A stretch of 39,879 nucleotides of DNA, taken from assembly GCA_900299255.1 (NCBI GenBank), contig OMJB01000095.1, forward strand, positions 1-39,879. The letters run 5' to 3'. This document shows, in pieces, positions 36,501 to 39,879 of this stretch. A model generated the notes under the pieces. That model had not been told where the DNA came from. It did no database searches and saw only the letters and a program-made list of their open reading frames with translations. The stretch comes from Sphingobacteriales bacterium (lineage in GTDB: Bacteria > Bacteroidota > Bacteroidia > Chitinophagales > Chitinophagaceae). Numbering within the stretch: the stretch's first letter is position 1; each line of letters opens with the position of its first letter. Made by a program: the position numbers and the translations under genes.

Positions 36501-37263
36501 CGGCCTGATTCCCGGATATGATACCGTAACTTATTCCGTATCCAATCAATGCGGAACAGCAACTACGGGCAAACAGGTGGAGATTATTTCGTTACCCGTT
36601 GCCGGATCAATCACCGGCCCCTCTGATGTGTGTATTGGCGATACAATTGAACTTTCTGCATCAATATCAGGAGGCACTTGGTCTGAAAGCAATAACCTTG
36701 CGCAGGCCAGTGGTTCTCTGACTTTGATTGGTGTTACCGCAGGAACAGAAACAATAACATATTCAGAAACCAACGTCTGCGGTACCGTATCGACAACTCA
36801 AGCAATAACTGTTGACCCGTTGCCAGATGGGCTGTCCATTCTGCGGAATGATTATCAGTTATCAGTTGCTTCAAGTTATGCCTCTTACCAATGGACACTG
36901 AATGGGAAATCAATTCCGGGTGCAACCAACAACATTTATGTATTCCAGACAATCGGCGACTATGGTATTTCAGTAACCAATGCTTCTGGTTGCTCCTATA
37001 CTTATGCACCGCTGAAAATAACTGACTGTTCAATAGCAGATATCAATATTTTTCCAAATCCTGTTGTATCCACTATTTATATACAATGGTGTAAACAAGT
37101 CACCGCACAGATCAGCTGCCTGGATGGCAAATTCGTGAAAGAAGTTAGCAATACCAACGAGGTAAACATCCGTGAATTACCAAACGGAGTTTACTCCCTC
37201 ACAATCTATGATTCATACAACAACAAAATATTCACGAGACGAATTACAAAACTGACGCCATAA
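30505..37263 (+). CDS. Giant PKD/Ig-repeat surface protein with C-terminal sorting domain
   Basis: The 2,252-aa protein has a signal peptide (about 1-23, ending A-S-A-Q). About 14 PKD-type modules follow (to about residue 1215), with repeated W-D/N-F-G-D-G, H-x-Y, G-x-Y-x-V-x-L and a closing Gly-Cys. About 12 Ig-like modules come next (about 1219-2100), with the C-x-G-x-T-x-x-L ... G-G-x-W-S-S ... I-x-Y pattern and Cys pairs. A short beta domain and a T9SS-type sorting domain (I-F-P-N-P-V ... L-P-N-G-V-Y-S-L-T-I-Y-D) end the protein. Most modules hold two cysteines, consistent with disulfides in a secreted protein. It is probably a long adhesin or gliding-type surface filament. A CRP-like operator precedes it, and the glycosyltransferase gene follows on the same strand 181 nt later. 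Confidence 0.92.
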   Translation: MIRSAVKFLLFTVLFFVPLFASAQVTANFTADDTAGCAPMVVHFTNTSTGATSYDWDLGNGTLSTLTDVSGAYLTAGTYTVTLIAHNGSASSTKTMTIKVYGLPTVNFYANDTTICPGGSVVFTSTSTSGAWGGMTYNWNFGDGYTSTAPSPTHTYATPGNLNVTLFVTNSKGCINSRSRLPYIHVSIPPSVGFTPASTMYCHPVAGVAFSNSTVGAPPLTSFWRFGDGGTSGLSNPTHNYTTSGNFDVSLKVTDGNGCIDSAVFPGMITVGDLAASFTYPSISCPFAPTTFTNTSSTHISSNWDFGDGSTSTDEIPVHTYTTVGTYPVQLVVYDGTCFDTVLHNITITKPSGSFNITPLRPCAPPQTLTFHGSVPPGCSVSWYSLVFGSLGSGVTLSHLFPAVSHDGAVYGFIDSVTMVITDTHGCKDTVGQRDTVNYLKVIIGGGPHEGCIPVRDTLEAVALSAVWDPFLGPPWYRSGFMPYPYVVDMPYPYSISSYSWNFGDGSPISSAAAPVHTFSVVGGVYNINLSIVSSNGCTATANPQLAKAGSPPPTPSFTFHPSRACAGQPFYFTASGTGPFDHYKWDFGDGNPDTSASPVHSYTVPGIFQVDLKTVYNGCQSFHYALHDTVDSPGAVAHIAYACIPRNVVSFSDYSLGDDTHLWSFGDGFTSTASNPVHTYPAVSTYSVTLTTFNFASGCRDTGRFIVNLNHLNNSFTTFHPTICRGTLDTFADTVFNQTYRDTSYVTKYRWYADGILTDSLFTTYPTDTIYHSFSTGGTHTMALVLTDNHGCMDTISRTVVVPSPLDSFTVSPPSGCAPLSVTFTDRSTDIPGATFSNYFWKWGDGTTTSTSTPVTLHNYNLNGSYTIKEIITDNSGCKDSLISDTHVVVRKPSAAFNSTVTTICMNRGIRFVNTTTGTFTSLWLFGDGDTSSVTSPTHFYHSAGDFTVKLIVTDVGGCRDTLTKTNYIHVKPLPFPAFTMDDSFSVCSPFTVNFTNHSTGATHYFWTFGDGTSSIIDSPSAVYITPGFYTVKLQAINSFNCSDTAIRHVNLFGYSGAFTYAPISGCNPVTTHFAATISSVASVVWDFSDGVTSTPSLSTSATHVYSTVGTFVPKLILTDSFGCTNFSVGHDTIKVDNINAGFTTTPNPGCQNSAMAFNDTSSSHFSPITRWLWTLAPGYTSTVSNPTYTYTTSGTHPVTLSITDAWGCTSVITKNVTVNALPSIIAGPFTVCIGTTIALSDTITGGTWVSSNPSVAKVGSSTGIVTGMALGSATITYSLGSGCTITKTITVNPVLTPIAGSSGVCVGSTTLLTDPTSGGFWSSGSPGTALIGSVSGTVSGITAGVAVISYTYAGCTTTKPITVNPLPSAFTGNVPICILRTTTLGSTPTGGTWSSGGTGIASISSSGGVVTGIAAGTELITYTLPTTCKTTAAVTVNNPPASIAGGSFVCIGGSTTLADVTPGGTWSSSNIAVLTIGSVSGLATGVAVGIATVSYSTGGCATTKVISVNTLPAPITGNHSICVGLSDTLSHPTSGGSWTSSLPGVAVVGASNGIVFGVNNGNSTITYSLGAGCDVSTVFTVNPLPAPIGGSGNVCVGATSLLTDITPGGSWRCDSSSIALVNVSSGNLTGISGGMAYVTYTIPTGCVRIRQVTVNSVPPITGLTNLCSFGDTIIVHDANPLGLYSSTLVSVFNLGGGAAMVISSSAGTGTVSYTIPLGCVITKPITVNPVPPAILGFTHICEGSFSPLYNSTAGGRWSSSDISVARIDSISGLMSGIAGGSATITYALPTTCKASVPVTVEPIPRAGTIRGASSLCMGQTITLVDSFLGGTWTASNGHATVSGGNVFGVSAGVDTIRYLLTNPCGTSTATHIVTVRQAPDAGSISGPGSLCVGETITLIDSAAGGVWASANANATVLNGVVKGIAPGIDTISYTSTNTCGVDIAKHGLVIYPQPFAGVFSGPLFVCVGDTITLANSVSGGTLGITNNNASLNGWVVTGLIPGYDTVTYSVSNQCGTATTGKQVEIISLPVAGSITGPSDVCIGDTIELSASISGGTWSESNNLAQASGSLTLIGVTAGTETITYSETNVCGTVSTTQAITVDPLPDGLSILRNDYQLSVASSYASYQWTLNGKSIPGATNNIYVFQTIGDYGISVTNASGCSYTYAPLKITDCSIADINIFPNPVVSTIYIQWCKQVTAQISCLDGKFVKEVSNTNEVNIRELPNGVYSLTIYDSYNNKIFTRRITKLTP

Positions 37264-37444
37264 TATAAGCGAAGAAATTTTTTGCCGATTCCTGCCGATT
37301 TAAAATTCATTTTTTTCGATACAAATTCTGATTCTTGTTGTCTCAGTTGTTTTGTTATTTGCAACACATGGTTAATTTTATGGCATTATCGAATCTTACT
37401 CTCAAATAGTGGGTTTAACCCAGCAGTAAAAATCTTCAAACATT

Positions 37445-39526
37445 ATGCAGGACTTTCCTCTGGTATCGGTTACAACCTGCAGTTACAACAATTCTGCATT
37501 TATAATTGATACATTAAATAGCATTCGTAACCAGACCTATCCAAATTTTGAGCTCATTATTGTTGATGACTGTTCCACTGACAACAGTGTTGCCCTGATT
37601 GAAGAATGGTTGAAAAGCTACACTGGCAAATACAAATTTGTCAAAAATGAACAAAATCTTACAGGTAGTGCACCTTATAATATAGCATTGAATATGGCAT
37701 CAGGCAAGTATTATTCTGTAGTAGATACTGATGACGTACTCATGCCTGAAAAAATTGAAAAGCAGGTGTCAATCCTGGATGCTGCTGATGTTAGTGTTGC
37801 AGCTGCCTTTTCCGATGCTTTGCTGATAGATATAAACAACGAATTGCTTGAAGGTACTTTTATTGCCCGGCACCGTGAGTTTGCTGCTGTTCCATCGGGC
37901 AACATTTACCACGAACTGCTGCAAGGCAATTTTATCCCGTTAATGTCATTACTAATCAGGCGGGACATATTTTCTGAAGTTGGCGGATACGACGAGAGCC
38001 TGATATACGGTGACTTTGATTTGTGGCTCCGTATAGCAGCCAGGTATCAGTTCGTATTCTCAGATTATGTTTCCTGTAAATACAGGATAAGGCCCGGAAG
38101 CCTTACAAAAACTATCCGGAACTGGGAGTATTCAAATCTCAGAATATTCAAAAAACATATTGATGCACCACTTCCAATGAAATGGTTGTACGACATAGCA
38201 TGGAAAGCATATCTTAATGATGATATTGATTCTATGCCTTTGGTTGGAACCATCGGATACCATAAGCGAGACCGGGTACTGATAGCCAATTATCTGCTTT
38301 GGTCACTAGGCATTTCAGAAGAGCACGGTGGGATAATTATAACCGCTGTCCATCAGCATATCGCCAGAGGTTTGTCGGGAGTTATTTTTAATTCGAAGGA
38401 TACTGAAGTTAACGTTTTTCTGAGCGAAATAGCACACTCTGTTTCAGCCTCACTGTTGAATGAAATTGTACTTAAAGGGTACAAAGAAAATAACCATAGA
38501 ACAAAAGTGCTGCTTGAAGCTCTTGCTGCGAGAAAAAATGAACCATACCTCCTGACCATGCTACTGTTATGGAATCTGGGAATAAGTTACGAGAACAGTT
38601 ACCAGCTGTTGCTGCAAACAAGGGAAAAGCAGACGGAAATTTCAACACCTCAGAAATCTAAGCATGGCGATTTGATTACAACACTTTTGCTTAATGAGAT
38701 TGCCGAAAACTTACCTTCTGACTTACTGAATGCGGCTGTTGCTGATGCCTATTTTGAACAAAATCAAGCAATAAAACCGCTTATCATTGAACTCAGTATT
38801 AAAACCGGAAAAAGACTGTACAATGCCATCCGGTTGCTGTGGCAATACAACATTCCATCAATTATAGGCCGGCAAATTCTAACTGACGTTCAGGCAAATA
38901 TCAATATTGGCCAATCGGATTTAATTTCAGACATTAATGCTTCCGATGACAGTGTGTTTACGAATGAAATTGCACCTGTTATTTCAGCTCAGAATTTACT
39001 GAGAATTGCGGAAGATGCCTATTTAAATGACAATTCTGAAGTAATCTCAATCCTCAGAAAAATAGCGGATAAAAGCCATAACATATGCCTTCAAACATAC
39101 TGTGCTTTTTCTGGTTTGAAAATTCCTGTATCTCCCGGAAAACAAACTCTGGATGTAATTACGAAGCATGTTGGAAACAAACAAAATAACAAACTCCTGA
39201 AAGTATTTAGTTCTGACCTTGAATTTTTCACTAGTGAAATTCAGCCCTTAATTCCTAATGATGATTTCAAAGCTCTTGCTGCTAGCCTTTATTTTGCTGA
39301 CAATACAGTATTGCTGCCTGCTATCGGAAGTGCATACCTTAAAAATACAGACCGCTACTTAAAAGCTGTACTTGCCTTATGGAAATACAGAGTAAACAAT
39401 CATACCGGCGAAATTATCCTGAAACGAATTGACGACTATTGCCGCCAAAAAAGGAACAAATATTACATTGACCTCTGCATATACAAAGACATTTACAACG
39501 CGATAAAAACAAAAAATGTTTCTTAA
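37445..39526 (+). CDS. Family 2 glycosyltransferase with C-terminal 90-residue repeats
   Basis: The 693-aa protein begins with a GT-A domain of glycosyltransferase family 2 (about 5-235): SVTTCSYNNSAFIIDTLNSI, the nucleotide-binding L-I-I-V-D-D-C-S-T-D, and the DxD-type metal site V-V-D-T-D-D (93-97). The acceptor region is G-G-Y-D-E-S-L-I-Y-G-D-F-D-L-W-L-R. There is no signal peptide or membrane helix, so it is cytoplasmic. Residues from about 251 to the end are mostly helical and consist of five in-register copies of a 90-residue repeat, described separately. I do not recognise the repeat as a known domain. The enzyme could glycosylate the preceding surface protein or a cell-surface glycan; this is inferred only from position. 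Confidence 0.9.
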   Translation: MQDFPLVSVTTCSYNNSAFIIDTLNSIRNQTYPNFELIIVDDCSTDNSVALIEEWLKSYTGKYKFVKNEQNLTGSAPYNIALNMASGKYYSVVDTDDVLMPEKIEKQVSILDAADVSVAAAFSDALLIDINNELLEGTFIARHREFAAVPSGNIYHELLQGNFIPLMSLLIRRDIFSEVGGYDESLIYGDFDLWLRIAARYQFVFSDYVSCKYRIRPGSLTKTIRNWEYSNLRIFKKHIDAPLPMKWLYDIAWKAYLNDDIDSMPLVGTIGYHKRDRVLIANYLLWSLGISEEHGGIIITAVHQHIARGLSGVIFNSKDTEVNVFLSEIAHSVSASLLNEIVLKGYKENNHRTKVLLEALAARKNEPYLLTMLLLWNLGISYENSYQLLLQTREKQTEISTPQKSKHGDLITTLLLNEIAENLPSDLLNAAVADAYFEQNQAIKPLIIELSIKTGKRLYNAIRLLWQYNIPSIIGRQILTDVQANINIGQSDLISDINASDDSVFTNEIAPVISAQNLLRIAEDAYLNDNSEVISILRKIADKSHNICLQTYCAFSGLKIPVSPGKQTLDVITKHVGNKQNNKLLKVFSSDLEFFTSEIQPLIPNDDFKALAASLYFADNTVLLPAIGSAYLKNTDRYLKAVLALWKYRVNNHTGEIILKRIDDYCRQKRNKYYIDLCIYKDIYNAIKTKNVS
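38195..39514 (+). repeat. Coding tandem repeat, 90 residues (270 bp) per unit
   Basis: Two motifs recur at exactly 90-residue spacing in the glycosyltransferase. One is L-L-W-S-L-G-I type at residues 284, 374, 464, 554 and 644. The other is an F-L-S-E-I-A ... L-L-x-x-x-x-x-x-A-Y-x-x-N-N type at 325, 415, 505 and 595, with AYLNDD at 255 marking an earlier copy. No indels separate the copies. DNA identity is low, so the duplication is old. Confidence 0.8.
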
Positions 39527-39530
39527 ATAA

Positions 39531-39560
39531 ATATCCCGGTTAGAAAATTAACCGGGATAT
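39531..39560. terminator. Bidirectional terminator between convergent genes
   Basis: ATATCCCGGTTA and TAACCGGGATAT form a perfect 12-bp inverted repeat with a 6-nt loop, 4 nt after the glycosyltransferase stop and 26 nt from the end of the convergent gene. The T tracts are weak on both sides. Confidence 0.7.
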
Positions 39561-39586
39561 ATTTATCAGTAGAACTTTTTCAATAT

Positions 39587-39879
39587 TTACCGCTCTAATA
39601 CAATATGGAACAGTTTCCTTTCCTGCCCTGTCCTCAGGTTGAGCAGGTACATGCCGTTGGCAAGGCTGCTGCTCAATGTCAGTTCGCTATTCAGGCTGCC
39701 GTAGTGCGCGGTGGCTGTGGCTCTATATACATTCCTGCCCAGCATGTCGGTTACCTCTATCAGTACTTCTGTGTTCTCCTCTCCTGCTGCTGCCTCATCT
39801 TCCAATGTGCCACTCACCAGTAACTTGCCCGTGGTAGGATTGGGCGTAACACCAAAGTTACTGTTGCCGCCCGCTGAAC
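39587..39879 (-). CDS. T9SS sorting-domain protein, C-terminal fragment (runs off window)
   Basis: An open minus-strand frame enters from the right edge and ends at 39587. The visible 97 or so residues are a complete type A T9SS C-terminal sorting domain: F-G-V-T-P-N-P-T-T-G-K-L-L-V-S-G, V-L-I-E-V-T-D-M-L-G-R-N-V-Y, and S-S-S-L-A-N-G-M-Y-L-L-N-L-R-T-G. The protein is therefore a cargo of the type IX secretion system. Its functional domains lie outside the window. An acidic insertion (D-E-A-A-A-G-E-E-N) interrupts the usual spacing between strands. Confidence 0.88.
   Translation of the reverse strand, partial: SAGGNSNFGVTPNPTTGKLLVSGTLEDEAAAGEENTEVLIEVTDMLGRNVYRATATAHYGSLNSELTLSSSLANGMYLLNLRTGQERKLFHIVLER

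Noticed and set aside
37409-37420. Inverted repeat GGGTTTAACCC upstream of the glycosyltransferase as an operator
   Set aside because: A short AT-centred palindrome with no second copy nearby. It could easily occur by chance.

Overview
The window looks like a chromosomal segment of a Bacteroidota bacterium, most likely from the Chitinophagales/Chitinophagaceae side. Several large secreted proteins carry C-terminal type IX secretion (T9SS) sorting domains with PKD, Ig-like and SprB-like repeats. Promoters fit the Bacteroidota TTG / TAnnTTTG pattern, Shine-Dalgarno sequences are scarce, and family members typical of the phylum are present (DUF1573, DUF6600, DUF5995, long NusB, the Bacteroidota cold-shock protein with a charged N-terminus). 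I see no phage, insertion sequence or CRISPR array.

Layout. 1-1649: N-terminal part of a secreted Ig-like protein and an EVE-domain protein. 1774-7376: the most interesting block. A minus-strand pair encodes a Family 2B encapsulin shell protein (HK97 fold with an inserted cyclic-nucleotide-binding-like domain) and, 14 nt downstream, a class I terpene cyclase. Divergent from it is a plus-strand pair encoding a six-helix membrane adenylate cyclase and isopentenyl-diphosphate isomerase. Convergent with that pair is a polyprenyl diphosphate synthase, co-directional with RNase R. 9590-9890: initiator tRNA-fMet with promoter and terminator, then a tRNA-like fragment. 9916-18188: secreted LamG/SprB/Ig protein, a UDG-like protein, a 1,373-aa Ig-repeat protein and a DUF6600 protein, all minus strand. 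18411-21805: small membrane protein, CcmE and CcmF (cytochrome c maturation). 21779-24205: nusB-DUF1573-yajC-coaE, minus strand. 24400-30329: cold-shock protein, NlpC/P60 hydrolase, porin, a 35-aa membrane microprotein overlapping a sodium:solute symporter, and a DUF5995 protein. 30434-37263: a 2,252-aa PKD/Ig surface protein with a CRP-like operator upstream. 37445-39526: a family 2 glycosyltransferase whose C-terminal half is an in-register 90-residue repeat. 39587-39879: C-terminus of another T9SS cargo.

How the genes may work together. Idi and the polyprenyl synthase make the prenyl diphosphate substrates a terpene cyclase needs. The encapsulin would house that cyclase. The adenylate cyclase makes a nucleotide of the kind its inserted domain might sense, although the sensing pocket looks degenerate. 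This is an inference from gene content and arrangement.

A caution on reading frames. The encapsulin gene is broken by a one-base deficit in an A7 run, and an in-frame TAG lies at codon 6 of the only upstream ATG frame. The cold-shock gene has the same one-base deficit in another A7 run. Both runs are canonical -1 slippery heptamers, but homopolymer sequencing or assembly error is at least as likely.
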